Positions 49,040-58,804 of a DNA stretch of 64,000 nucleotides are shown here, piece after piece. The stretch is from Nordella sp. HKS 07 (lineage in GTDB: Bacteria > Pseudomonadota > Alphaproteobacteria > Rhizobiales > Aestuariivirgaceae). The DNA is taken from positions 5,474,001-5,538,000 of the forward strand of contig NZ_CP049258.1 in the NCBI RefSeq assembly GCF_011046735.1. Direction: 5' to 3'. The notes under the pieces were generated by a model. The model made no database searches and was not told the origin of the DNA. It saw only the letters and a program-made list of their open reading frames with translations. The position numbers and the translations under genes are program-made. Position 1 is the stretch's first letter. Each line of letters starts with the position of its first letter.

Positions 49040-49822
49040 ATGCGCATGAACAGTGCGACGACAGAGACGGAAGTTTCCTGGATCTACCGGGGTCAGCCTT
49101 TGGCCGCGCAGGAGACGCTCACGCATGCACAAACGCCGGCGTTCGATCTGCTCGATCGGCAAGGCTTCGTGAAGATCGAAAGCTCCGCGCGCGGCACCAA
49201 GATCGAATGGTCGGTCTTCGCGCCCAATTGGGCCTCTCTTTACTTCACCATGGAGTGGCTGCACACCTATCCCGGCCCATACAACCTGCGTTACTATCTC
49301 TCGGGCTGGTTCGACGAGAAGTACAACGATGTGAACGCGGCGCGTAACCGCATCGACATTATCATCGGCAAGAGCGACATCCACCTGACCCGGCACACAT
49401 TCGTGACCGAGGCCGATCCGCACCGCGCCAATATCCCGGATCTTCTCAAGACGGCCTTCGACGACGGCGCCGTCAATCCGAAATTCGCCGTCGATTGCAT
49501 CCTCGATGAGACGTCGGGCAAGTTCAGCGTCGATCGGGTAGGGCAGAAGTCCGAGATCGCCCGGCTCTGGGGGATGAATCCGGTCTCCTTCCCCTGCCTC
49601 ACCGGCCACTCCTATGACCAAGTGGTGAGTGCCGCCTACCGCAAGGTCGTGCTCACCGACCGGCCGCATTACGACCATATCATCGCGGCGATGTCGGCGC
49701 CCGATTCCACCATCTTCTGGTGTCCCTATCAGCGCGTCATCCTTCCGCACCGCTTCGATGGCAACCGCAAAGGAGTGGTCGTCGTCTCCAAGGTCGGCCC
49801 GGTCGACATCAAGGTAATTTAG
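49040..49822 (+). CDS. Hypothetical protein, 260 residues
   Basis: The frame starts at ATG 49040 (or ATG 49046) and has no signal peptide or membrane helix. It reads TEVSWIYRGQPLAAQETLTH, VKIESSARGTKIEWSVFAPN and, later, KSEIARLWGMNPVSFPCLTG. The composition is that of a soluble globular protein. I do not recognise a family. Its stop overlaps the convergent downstream gene by 14 bases. Confidence 0.75.
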   Translation: MRMNSATTETEVSWIYRGQPLAAQETLTHAQTPAFDLLDRQGFVKIESSARGTKIEWSVFAPNWASLYFTMEWLHTYPGPYNLRYYLSGWFDEKYNDVNAARNRIDIIIGKSDIHLTRHTFVTEADPHRANIPDLLKTAFDDGAVNPKFAVDCILDETSGKFSVDRVGQKSEIARLWGMNPVSFPCLTGHSYDQVVSAAYRKVVLTDRPHYDHIIAAMSAPDSTIFWCPYQRVILPHRFDGNRKGVVVVSKVGPVDIKVI

Positions 49823-50516
49823 ACGCTTCCTCGGCGATCATGAATTCGAGATGGGTGCGCTCTGCGAGCATGAGCCACTCAGTGGGTTCGGCGCCGGCCG
49901 GCTGCCATTCGTCATGCCACTTGAGGAAGCCGCGTTCCTGCAACGCATAGCCGCCGCGTGCCGCGTGCCCGTGGTTGACGAAGGCTTTGCTGGTCAGCGC
50001 CCACACCGCGTCTGGGTGCCATTTGACCAGGGCGATCAGCATGCCGAGCCTTAGGAAGTGATCGAACCATTCGCGCTTCTTCATGGCTTTGTTGTCGATC
50101 CAGGCTTCGCCATGATAGACGAGGCTGCCCTTGAGCATTCGCGAGCGCGAGTGATCCGGCGGCTCGATGCAGGACGGCATCACCAGCTCCTGCCGCTTGA
50201 TGTAGAGCCCGGCCATCCAACCAAGGGCCCATTCGGCGAGGTTGGTATGGACGATGTCGAGCCGGAAGGCCTGCAGCGACACGACGTCCGCGTCGTTGAG
50301 CTTGGCCATCATCCAGAAGGCGCGCGAATTGTCGAGCTGGGTAATGGTGGGATCGAACATCGGCGAGACCGCGCTGCCGCGCTTGCTCTGCCTGACCTCG
50401 ATGAACTCGTCGAAATCCGATGAGCAGGTTATCGTCAGGCCAAATTCCTTCGCCTTGTCCAGCATATGGACGACGACACGGGCGGCCCCGAGCGGATCGG
50501 TCAGGAAGCTTGTCAT
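49809..50516 (-). CDS. Hypothetical protein, 235 residues
   Basis: This soluble product has no signal peptide. It begins MTSFLTDPLGAARVVVHMLD and has QLDNSRAFWMMAKLNDADVV, NLAEWALGWMAGLYIKRQEL and a tryptophan-rich C-terminal half (WFDHFLRLGMLIALVKWHPD, FLKWHDEWQPAG). I recall nothing beyond hypothetical for such a protein. Convergent overlap of 14 bases with the preceding gene. Confidence 0.75.
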   Translation of the reverse strand: MTSFLTDPLGAARVVVHMLDKAKEFGLTITCSSDFDEFIEVRQSKRGSAVSPMFDPTITQLDNSRAFWMMAKLNDADVVSLQAFRLDIVHTNLAEWALGWMAGLYIKRQELVMPSCIEPPDHSRSRMLKGSLVYHGEAWIDNKAMKKREWFDHFLRLGMLIALVKWHPDAVWALTSKAFVNHGHAARGGYALQERGFLKWHDEWQPAGAEPTEWLMLAERTHLEFMIAEEASKLP

Positions 50517-50602
50517 GATTCCCCTTTTATGACGCAGCTATATCGGGCCGATTAAGGAATCGGCGCAAGGAGTCATGAAAATTTTGGTAAAATCCGACGT
50601 TA

Positions 50603-51514
50603 TTACGGCGTGGCCGTCTCGGTTCGCAGAGGACGCGTGCGCCCACCCGTGGCCAGCCGCCAGACGCTGTGGCAGAGAAGCGTCAGGAAGATAATCGTTC
50701 CGCCGATGAAGGCCTCCCTGGTCGGACTTTCCCCAAAGATGAACCACATCCAGAGAGGCGTGAGGATCAGCTCCAGCAGGAAGAACATGGCCACTTCGGG
50801 GGCCGGAAGGTAGCGCGGTCCGATGGCGAGCAACGCCATGGCCACCGGCACGATCACAAGTGCATTGATGGCAAGCCAGCCCCAGCTCACCGGCGGAAGC
50901 GTGGCGGGCTCGGCCCAGAATGCCGCGATGCAGGCGGAAGCCAGCGCCCCGATGGCGAGGCTCGTCATGATGTTCTTGCCGCTCCAGCGCGCCGCAGTCA
51001 GAGTGATGGCCATGCAGGTGGCGACCCCGAGGGCGAGGAGGTCACCAGTGGTGGTGCCCACCGACTGCCCGCTCCAGACGATGATAGCGACCCCAAGCAG
51101 CGCCATGAGGATAGCCAGCCAGGTTTGCCAGGCCACGCGTTCCTTAAGGATCATCCAGGCGAGGAAGGCGCAAATCACCGGATTGAGGGCGATGATAAAG
51201 ACCAGGTTCGCCGCAGTGGTTTCCGTGACCGCGGCCAGGAACATGAGATTGGCGAGGGTGCTGCTGACCGCCGCGATGATGCCGCCCACGCCGCTGATAT
51301 AGGAGACACTGCCCCGCCAGCCGCGCTGGAAGACCATCCATAGAACCGTCATCGCGAGGAAGAGTAGAAGACCTCGGGCGAACATCAACGTCCATTTGTC
51401 GGATGCTGCGAGCCGGATCAGAGGGACATCGAATGTGAACAGCACCGCCCCGATGGCGGTCAGAAAAAGGCCCCGGCGGTGATCGTCGCCGCGAGTTGGA
51501 GAAGGCAGTCCCAT
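50603..51514 (-). CDS. DMT-family (EamA) transporter
   Basis: The 303-residue protein has about ten hydrophobic helices in two repeats, each an EamA domain: GLFLTAIGAVLFTFDVPLIR and FIIALNPVICAFLAWMILKE in the first, FFLLELILTPLWMWFIFGES with GGTIIFLTLLCHS in the second. These proteins export metabolites, often amino acids or purines. The ATG at 51514 lies 27 bp from a perfect palindrome that may be an operator. Confidence 0.9.
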   Translation of the reverse strand: MGLPSPTRGDDHRRGLFLTAIGAVLFTFDVPLIRLAASDKWTLMFARGLLLFLAMTVLWMVFQRGWRGSVSYISGVGGIIAAVSSTLANLMFLAAVTETTAANLVFIIALNPVICAFLAWMILKERVAWQTWLAILMALLGVAIIVWSGQSVGTTTGDLLALGVATCMAITLTAARWSGKNIMTSLAIGALASACIAAFWAEPATLPPVSWGWLAINALVIVPVAMALLAIGPRYLPAPEVAMFFLLELILTPLWMWFIFGESPTREAFIGGTIIFLTLLCHSVWRLATGGRTRPLRTETATP

Positions 51515-51540
51515 ACGCTTTCCGTGTCTCTCACTTAGCG

Positions 51541-51558
51541 TAACCTGTCTACAGGTTA
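51541..51558. promoter_or_regulatory. Palindromic operator candidate upstream of the EamA transporter
   Basis: TAACCTGT-CT-ACAGGTTA is a perfect 8-bp inverted repeat with a 2-base centre, typical of dimeric TetR/MarR/GntR operators. It lies upstream of the 51514 start and downstream of the bpt stop. The regulator is not encoded nearby. Confidence 0.55.
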
Positions 51559-51604
51559 AAATCGTAACGGGAAGTAAAAACTCCTAAAAATTGTACACAA
51601 AATC

Positions 51605-52333
51605 TCAGGCCTGCCGGACCCACCCATCCATCGTCAGCCGTTCCTGCGGCAGAAAGCGTGCCTTGTAGCTCATCTTGCGCGAGCCCAATACCCAGTAGCC
51701 GAGATAGAGATAGGGCAGACCCAACTTCCTGGTGCGTTCGATGTGGTCGAGGATCATATAGGTTCCGAGGCTGCGATGGGCGAGATCGGGCTCGTAGAAG
51801 CTGTAGATCATCGACAGGCCGTCGCTCAGGACGTCGGTGATGACGCACGCCACCAGCGCGTCCTCGCCGATATCGTTCGACGAGCGGTATTCGACGATAC
51901 GGGTGTCGACGAAGCTGTCATCGACCATGGCGGCGAAGTCTAGTGCCGTCATGTCGGCCATGCCGCCATCGGCATGGCGCTCGTCGATATAGCCACGGAA
52001 CAGGGAGTATTGTTCAGCCGTCGCCTTCGCGGGCTTCACAGTGCCCGCCAGGTCGGAATTCGCCTTGATGATCTTGCGGAAGGAGGGGGAGGTCGCAAAC
52101 TCCTTGACGCAGACGCGCACCGATACACAGGCCGAGCAGCCGTCGCAGGCGGGCCTATAGGCGATGTTCTGGCTGCGCCGGAAGCCGGCTTGCGAAAGCT
52201 GGGTGTTGAGCTGGCGCGCTTCGGTGCCGATGAGGTGGGTGAAAACCTTGCGCTCGATGCGACCGGGCAGATATGGACATGGTGCCGGCGCGGTTATGAA
52301 GAACTGCGGAAAGTTTCGCCGCTCGATCGTCAC
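51605..52333 (-). CDS. bpt: Aspartate/glutamate leucyltransferase (bacterial R-transferase, Bpt)
   Basis: The 242-residue enzyme attaches leucine from Leu-tRNA to proteins with N-terminal Asp or Glu, marking them for ClpAP. Motifs are [20 protein letters not shown], the conserved [15 protein letters not shown] cysteine cluster, and [20 protein letters not shown]. It belongs to the ATE1-like branch, hence the common annotation as arginyltransferase. Confidence 0.95.
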   Translation of the reverse strand: MTIERRNFPQFFITAPAPCPYLPGRIERKVFTHLIGTEARQLNTQLSQAGFRRSQNIAYRPACDGCSACVSVRVCVKEFATSPSFRKIIKANSDLAGTVKPAKATAEQYSLFRGYIDERHADGGMADMTALDFAAMVDDSFVDTRIVEYRSSNDIGEDALVACVITDVLSDGLSMIYSFYEPDLAHRSLGTYMILDHIERTRKLGLPYLYLGYWVLGSRKMSYKARFLPQERLTMDGWVRQA

Positions 52334-52410
52334 GCTGGCCGTCCTGCACTTGTGGTCATGCCCCTATCATGCCGCCGCTTTTGGCAGAAGCAAGGCTTGA
52401 CATGTTACGG

Positions 52411-52445
52411 CTCTCCGGGGGTGCCCGGCTAGGCCCCCCGGAGAG
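52411..52445 (-). terminator. Strong hairpin after the GlsB-like gene
   Basis: CTCTCCGGGGG (52411-52421) pairs perfectly with CCCCCGGAGAG (52435-52445), 6 bases past the minus-strand stop at 52451. There is no U-tract, so it may stabilise the 3' end or act with Rho rather than as an intrinsic terminator. Confidence 0.55.
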
Positions 52446-52450
52446 GAAAA

Positions 52451-52708
52451 TCAGGCTTGGCTCGATTTGATGAGGCGGTAGACGTAGATGAGGATGCAGG
52501 CGCCGATTACAGCAATGATGAGCTGGCCGGGGATGGATCCGGCGAAGGTCATTCCCAGGGCGCGTAACAGGACATTGCCGAGGACAGCGCCGACGATCCC
52601 GAGCACGATATTCATGATGAGGCCCGTGTCGAATTTCATCACCTTCTCGGCGAGCCATCCCGCGATGGCTCCGAGCACGATCGTCATGAACCAGCCGAAT
52701 CCTTCCAT
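52451..52708 (-). CDS. GlsB/YeaQ/YmgE-family stress-response membrane protein
   Basis: The 85-residue protein has three helices with the conserved glycine-rich pattern FMTIVLGAIAGWLAEKVMKF, NIVLGIVGAVLGNVLLRALG and IPGQLIIAVIGACILIYVYR. Members are induced by envelope or osmotic stress; the molecular function is unknown. The start is preceded by AAGGGGTGAAATC. Confidence 0.9.
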   Translation of the reverse strand: MEGFGWFMTIVLGAIAGWLAEKVMKFDTGLIMNIVLGIVGAVLGNVLLRALGMTFAGSIPGQLIIAVIGACILIYVYRLIKSSQA

Positions 52709-52804
52709 GATTTCACCCCTTCATTTCTGAATCAGTTAGGCAGTCGCCCGGGAAGTCTGCTCTCCCACGCAGGTCCGCACAAGTCTGAAACTGTCGAGGC
52801 GCGC

Positions 52805-54043
52805 TTAGCCCCGCCGGCCGGTCTCGCGCCCTCCCGGTGCATCTAGAACCCGGGTCGAGAAGCCTTCCGCCTCGATCCGTGCCACGATCTCATCGGCATG
52901 CGGACCGTCGCGCGTTTCGAGCATGATTTCGAGCTCGGCGCCCTTGGCGGGCACATCGAGAAACATGCGCCGATGGGACACTTCGAGGATATTGGCGCCA
53001 AGGTGGCCGAGCAGCGTGGCGATGCGGCCGAGCACGCCCGGCCGGTCGTCGATCTGGATGCGCAGGTTCACAATTCTGTGTTCGCGCTCAAGCTCGCGCA
53101 ATATGACCGAAGCGAGGATGCGCGGGTCCATATTGCCGCCGCACAGAATGAGTCCCACTTTGCGGCCGCGGAAATGAGCGGGATCCGCCAGCACCGCGGC
53201 GAGCCCGGCGGCACCGGCGCCCTCGGCCAACGTCTTCTGATGGGTGAGATAGGCCATGACGGCACGCTCGATGTCACTCTCGCCGACGAGCCGCACGTCG
53301 TCGACATATTGCTTGGCGATCGCGATGGTCCGCTCGGTGACGTTCTTGACCGCGATGCCCTCGGCGAGCGTCGAGCCGCCGCATTTCGCGGGCTGGCCGC
53401 GCAACGCGTGATACATCGAGGGATAGAGCTTTACCTCGACGCCAAGCATCTCGATCGACGGCTTGATGTGCTTCGCCGCGATCGCGGTGCCGCCAATGAT
53501 GCCGCCGCCGCCGATCGGTACCACGATGCAGTCGAGATCCGGCTGGTCCTCCAGCATCTCGATCGCGATCGTGCCCTGGCCGGCGATGACCTTGTCGTCA
53601 TCGTAGGGGTGGATGAGGATGAAGCCCTTGTCTTTGACCAACGCTTCGGCGGTCACCTGGCTCTCGGCTAGCGTCTCGCCCGAGAGGATCACATGGGCGC
53701 CATGGGCGCGCGTGCGCTCAACCTTGGTCGACGGCGTTGTCTCCGGCATCACAATGGTCGCCGGGATGCCGAGGCGCTTGGCGTGATAGGCCACCGCCTG
53801 TGCGTGATTGCCGGCGGACATGGCGATGACGCCCAGCGCCTTCTCGGCGTCGGTGAGGCTCGACATCTTGTTGTAGGCGCCGCGGTCCTTGAACGAGCTG
53901 GTGACCTGCAGATTCTCGAATTTCACATGGATATCGGCGCCGGTCATGTCGGAGAGCTTGCCGGCCCGGATGAGCGGCGTGCGCACTACATTGCCGGCGA
54001 GGACGGCCCGCGCTTTCTCGATATCCCTGAATGCCACCGCCAT
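52805..54043 (-). CDS. ilvA: Threonine ammonia-lyase
   Basis: The 412-residue PLP enzyme converts threonine to 2-oxobutyrate and ammonia, feeding isoleucine synthesis or threonine breakdown. The Schiff-base lysine is in QVTSSFKDRGAYNKM, the phosphate-binding loop is VPIGGGGIIGGTAIA, and a serine/threonine site lies in IAMSAGNHAQAVAY. It has a single C-terminal ACT-like domain (IQIDDRPGVLGRIATLLGHL). Length falls between catabolic TdcB and biosynthetic IlvA; the two cannot be separated by eye. It is divergent from the dehydrogenase gene. Confidence 0.92.
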   Translation of the reverse strand: MAVAFRDIEKARAVLAGNVVRTPLIRAGKLSDMTGADIHVKFENLQVTSSFKDRGAYNKMSSLTDAEKALGVIAMSAGNHAQAVAYHAKRLGIPATIVMPETTPSTKVERTRAHGAHVILSGETLAESQVTAEALVKDKGFILIHPYDDDKVIAGQGTIAIEMLEDQPDLDCIVVPIGGGGIIGGTAIAAKHIKPSIEMLGVEVKLYPSMYHALRGQPAKCGGSTLAEGIAVKNVTERTIAIAKQYVDDVRLVGESDIERAVMAYLTHQKTLAEGAGAAGLAAVLADPAHFRGRKVGLILCGGNMDPRILASVILRELEREHRIVNLRIQIDDRPGVLGRIATLLGHLGANILEVSHRRMFLDVPAKGAELEIMLETRDGPHADEIVARIEAEGFSTRVLDAPGGRETGRRG

Positions 54044-54151
54044 CGCGATCCCCCATCAGTACTATTCGTTTGTCTTTGCCGCCCGTTTCTAGCGCGCTTC
54101 CCGGCAAAGTGGAATCACTTCGCCCAAAAGGAATCGAGCCAATAGAAATCC

Positions 54152-54198
54152 GGGCAAATACCTATCGCCAAAGTCTTCAACTTTGGCAGTATTTGCCC
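54152..54198. promoter_or_regulatory. Long inverted repeat between ilvA and the dehydrogenase gene
   Basis: The outer arms GGGCAAATAC (54152-54161) and GTATTTGCCC (54189-54198), and the inner arms GCCAAAGT (54167-54174) and ACTTTGGC (54180-54187), are perfect. They are nested around a CTTCA loop, with unequal bulges of 5 and 1 bases. No U-tract follows. It lies in a divergent promoter region. Confidence 0.65.
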
Positions 54199-54266
54199 TA
54201 TCTATCGGCGCTCGCCACCACCTCTATCCGCCGTTCAGGCGTCAACCCGCGACATGGAGTGTAAGA

Positions 54267-55139
54267 ATGAGCCAAAGAGCAGCCTGGATCGGCTTGGGCG
54301 TCATGGGCTATCCGATGGCCGGTCATCTCAAGACCAAGGGCGGCGTCCCGCTGACCGTCTATAACCGTACCGCCGCCAAGTCCGACAAGTGGGCGGCGCA
54401 ATTCAAGGACGGAACGGCGCCGACGCCGGCCGAAGCCGCCCGGAATGCCGATTTCGTTTTCGCCTGCGTCGGCAATGACGAGGATCTGCGCCAGGTGACG
54501 ATCGGCCCGGAAGGCGCCTTCCAGGCCATGAAGAAAGGCGCGATCTTCGTCGATCACACCACCGCCTCGGCCGATGTCGCGCGCGAGCTTCATGCCGCCG
54601 CCTCGGCCAAGGGCATCGGCTTCGTCGACGCGCCTGTCTCGGGCGGCCAGGCGGGCGCGGAGAATGGCGTGCTGACCGTCATGTGCGGTGGCGAGCAGGG
54701 CGATTTCGACAAGGCGGCGGCGCTGATCGCCCATTATTCACGCATGTGCCGGCTGCTGGGTTCGTCCGGTTCGGGCCAACTCGCCAAGATGGTGAACCAG
54801 ATCTGCATCGCCGGCCTCGTCCAGGGCCTTTCCGAGGCGATCAATTTCGGCATGAAGGCCGGACTCGACATGGAAGCCGTGGTCGAGGTCATCTCGAAGG
54901 GGGCCGCCGGCTCCTGGCAGATGGAAAATCGGCACAAGACCATGATCGCCGGCAAATTTGATTTCGGCTTCGCCGTCGACTGGATGCGTAAGGATCTCGG
55001 CATCTGTCTCGCCGAGGCGAACAATAACGGCGCCGCCTTGCCGATTACCGCGCTCATCGACCAGTTCTATGCCGATGTGCAGAAGATGGGCGGCAAGCGC
55101 TGGGATACGTCGAGCCTGATCGCCCGGCTGCAGCGCTAA
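54267..55139 (+). CDS. NAD(P)-dependent oxidoreductase, 3-hydroxyisobutyrate dehydrogenase family
   Basis: The ATG at 54267 gives 290 residues; an upstream in-frame start at 54183 lies inside the hairpin region. The N-terminal Rossmann motif is WIGLGVMGYPMAGHLKTKGG, the substrate loop VDAPVSGGQAGAENGVLTVM, and the catalytic lysine is in GQLAKMVNQI. Members reduce or oxidise beta-hydroxyacids such as 3-hydroxyisobutyrate or tartronate semialdehyde; the substrate here is open. A TauE/SafE gene follows 9 bp later. Confidence 0.92.
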   Translation: MSQRAAWIGLGVMGYPMAGHLKTKGGVPLTVYNRTAAKSDKWAAQFKDGTAPTPAEAARNADFVFACVGNDEDLRQVTIGPEGAFQAMKKGAIFVDHTTASADVARELHAAASAKGIGFVDAPVSGGQAGAENGVLTVMCGGEQGDFDKAAALIAHYSRMCRLLGSSGSGQLAKMVNQICIAGLVQGLSEAINFGMKAGLDMEAVVEVISKGAAGSWQMENRHKTMIAGKFDFGFAVDWMRKDLGICLAEANNNGAALPITALIDQFYADVQKMGGKRWDTSSLIARLQR

Positions 55140-55148
55140 CTCATCCCC

Positions 55149-55898
55149 GTGATCGACGGCGGCCTCTACTTCTATACGGCGGCCTTGCTGGCCGCCGTCC
55201 TGGTCGGGGCGTCCAAGGGCGGCTTGCCGGTGGTCGGCATGCTGGGCGTGCCAGTGTTGGCCTTGGCGACGTCGCCCGTTCATGCGGCGGGTCTCCTATT
55301 GCCGATCTTCGTGGTGACCGATCTCTTCGGCCTGTGGGTCTATCGGCGCGAATATGACCGCCGCAATCTGATGATCCTCATTCCGGCGGCGGCGCTGGGC
55401 GTCGCCATCGGCTGGGCTACCGCTTCGCTGGTCTCCGACCGGCTGGTGACCTTGCTGGTCGGCGTGATCGGTCTGAGCTTCTGCCTGAATTACTGGCTGC
55501 GCGGCCGCCATGCGGTGGCGCCACATCGGGCCGATATTCCACGCGGGATCTTCTGGGGCACGGTCTCCGGCTTCACCAGCTTCGTGAGTCATGCCGGCGC
55601 GCCACCCTATCAGATGTATGTCCTGCCGCAGCGCCTCGACAAGATGATCTATGCCGGCACCACGACAATCCTCTTCGCCGTCGTCAATGCGACGAAACTC
55701 GTGCCCTATTGGGCGCTGGGCCAGCTCTCATTCGCCAACCTCAAGACCGTCGCGGTGCTTTTTCCCTTCGCCATCGCCGCCACCTTCGCCGGTGTGAAGC
55801 TGACCCGCATCGTCCCGCAGGAGCTCTTCTACCGCCTGGTGATCGGCGCCTTGTTGCTCATTTCGCTGAAGCTGGTCTCCGACGCGGCGCTTGGCTAG
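55149..55898 (+). CDS. TauE/SafE family sulfite/anion exporter
   Basis: The 249-residue protein starts at GTG 55149, 9 bp after the dehydrogenase. It has about eight helices and the two glycine-rich repeats of the family: AAVLVGASKGGLPVVGMLGV and VSGFTSFVSHAGAPPYQMYV. TauE/SafE proteins export sulfite, sulfoacetate or other organic anions. The pairing suggests export of, or overflow from, a hydroxyacid pathway, but that is only inference. Confidence 0.9.
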   Translation: MIDGGLYFYTAALLAAVLVGASKGGLPVVGMLGVPVLALATSPVHAAGLLLPIFVVTDLFGLWVYRREYDRRNLMILIPAAALGVAIGWATASLVSDRLVTLLVGVIGLSFCLNYWLRGRHAVAPHRADIPRGIFWGTVSGFTSFVSHAGAPPYQMYVLPQRLDKMIYAGTTTILFAVVNATKLVPYWALGQLSFANLKTVAVLFPFAIAATFAGVKLTRIVPQELFYRLVIGALLLISLKLVSDAALG

Positions 55899-55905
55899 GC
55901 GACAT

Positions 55906-57657
55906 TCATTGCGGCAGGCCGGCGCGGATCAGCGCCTCGCGGTGATGCGCCGCATCTTCCGTGCGTTTGTAGTGCAGGGTCGCGAGATAGGCCTCCACCG
56001 CCAAGCTCGCATCGAGGGCAAGCGCCTGCCGCCGGTACGAGTCGGCCGCCGCCGGGTCACCCGCCATCGCGGCCGCCGCCGCGAGGAATGCAAGGTGGAA
56101 CTGATCGGGCTTGCTGATGTGCCGGAACGACTCGATCGCTTCCGGATATCTGCGGGCCACGAAATAGGCGCGGCCCAGATGGTTCCAAAACCGTTCCGGA
56201 TGATGCGGATTGAGCCGCATTGCCTTGTGGATCCACTCGACGCCTTCCTCGGGCTTTCCGACCCAGGTCAGATACTCGCCCTGCTGCACGACGATCAGGT
56301 CGTTGTTGGGATTGAGGGCGAGGGCGCGCTCCTGGTGATAGCGCGCCGCCTCATGGTCGCCGCGACTGAGGCTGATGGCCGCCAGGATGCGATGCACGTC
56401 GCTGTCATTATCGTCGAGCGACAGGGCGGTTGCGAGTTCGGCGACGATGGTGTTCCAGGCGGTGTCGCGGTCGGGACACCAGTTGTATACCCATGACTGA
56501 CCGACGATGCAGCCGCGCCATGCATGCGCATGGGCATACTTGGGATCGAGCTCGATGGCCTTTTCGATCATCCTCTGCGCCTCGGCATTGGCTTGGACGG
56601 TCGAGCGGTGGTGCAGAACCTTGGCGGTCAGCACATATTCATACGCGCGCATATTGCTGGTCGGGCTGCGCTGCACGCGCTCGACCGCGGCCGCCTCGAC
56701 GCGGCCGGAAAGTGTCGCCACGATCGACGAGGTGACCTCGTCCTGCATGGCGAAGATATCGGCGAGTTCGCGGTCGTAGCGTTCGGCCCAGACATGCCGG
56801 TCGGTGCGCGCATCGATGAGCTGCACGGTGATGCGCACCCGGTTGGCGATCTTGCGCACGCTGCCCTCGACGACATACTGCACGCCGAACGCCTTGGCGA
56901 CGTCCTGAACGTTGACCGCCTTGCCCTTGTAGACGAAGGTCGAGTTGCGCGAGATGACGAGCAGATCGCGGAAGCGCGAGAGCGCGGTGATGATGTCCTC
57001 GGTCAGTCCGTCGGCGAAGAACTCCTGGTCGGGGTCGCCGCTCATATTGGCGAAGGGCAGAACGGCGATCGAGGTCGCGCCGCCGTCGCCGAGCGCGGGT
57101 GCCGAGACCGGTGTTGCCTGCGCCTCGTCCAGCATGACGCGGTAGACCCTGAGCGGCCGCGAGATGTTCTTCAGCGGCTGCTCGCCCAGATCCTCGAAGG
57201 TGAGATCGAGCTTGTGCGCCAGTTCATCCCGCACCGCCTGGCTGACGGCGATGCCGCCGGCATCGGCGATCGTCTGCAGCCGCGCCGCGATGTTGACCCC
57301 GTCACCCAGCACGTCGCCATCCTCGACGATCACGTCGCCGAGATTGATGCCGATGCGGAAACGGATCTGCCTCTCCGGCTCGACATCGGCATTGCGCCTC
57401 GCCATGCGACGCTGGATCTCGACCGCGCATTCCACAGCGTCGGTGGCGGAGGCGAATTCGACCAGCATGCCGTCACCCGTCGTCTTGACGATCCGGCCGT
57501 TGGTCTTGGTGATGGCCGGATCGACGAGTTCCAGCCGGTGGGTCTTGAGTCGCGCCAGGGTTCCCGCTTCATCGAGCTCCACTAGTCGGCTGTAACCGAC
57601 CATGTCGGCGGCGAGGATAGCCATCAGGCGGCGATGCACGGCGGGCTGCTGCTTCAT
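55906..57657 (-). CDS. Class III adenylate cyclase with TolB-like and TPR regions
   Basis: From ATG 57657 (TTG 57681 is an alternative) the product has 583 residues. The cyclase homology domain has metal Asp in LMAILAADMVGYSRL, then KTTGDGMLVEF and IGINLGDVIVEDGDVLGDGV with NIAARL. A linker leads to a TolB-like domain (LPFANMSGDPDQEFFADGLT, then EDIITALSRFRDLLVISRNS and the AFGVQYVVEGSVRK stretch). The C-terminal third consists of TPR helices (for example ALALNPNNDLIVVQQGEYLT). Such proteins are abundant in rhizobia and presumably make cAMP in response to an unknown cue. Convergent with TauE. Confidence 0.92.
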   Translation of the reverse strand: MKQQPAVHRRLMAILAADMVGYSRLVELDEAGTLARLKTHRLELVDPAITKTNGRIVKTTGDGMLVEFASATDAVECAVEIQRRMARRNADVEPERQIRFRIGINLGDVIVEDGDVLGDGVNIAARLQTIADAGGIAVSQAVRDELAHKLDLTFEDLGEQPLKNISRPLRVYRVMLDEAQATPVSAPALGDGGATSIAVLPFANMSGDPDQEFFADGLTEDIITALSRFRDLLVISRNSTFVYKGKAVNVQDVAKAFGVQYVVEGSVRKIANRVRITVQLIDARTDRHVWAERYDRELADIFAMQDEVTSSIVATLSGRVEAAAVERVQRSPTSNMRAYEYVLTAKVLHHRSTVQANAEAQRMIEKAIELDPKYAHAHAWRGCIVGQSWVYNWCPDRDTAWNTIVAELATALSLDDNDSDVHRILAAISLSRGDHEAARYHQERALALNPNNDLIVVQQGEYLTWVGKPEEGVEWIHKAMRLNPHHPERFWNHLGRAYFVARRYPEAIESFRHISKPDQFHLAFLAAAAAMAGDPAAADSYRRQALALDASLAVEAYLATLHYKRTEDAAHHREALIRAGLPQ

Positions 57658-57721
57658 CGGGGCATCCGTATTGAGCCCCAAGTATCCTCTCGCCCGCCGG
57701 CCGGGTCAACGCCGCCGCGGA

Positions 57722-58804
<1,083 letters not shown>

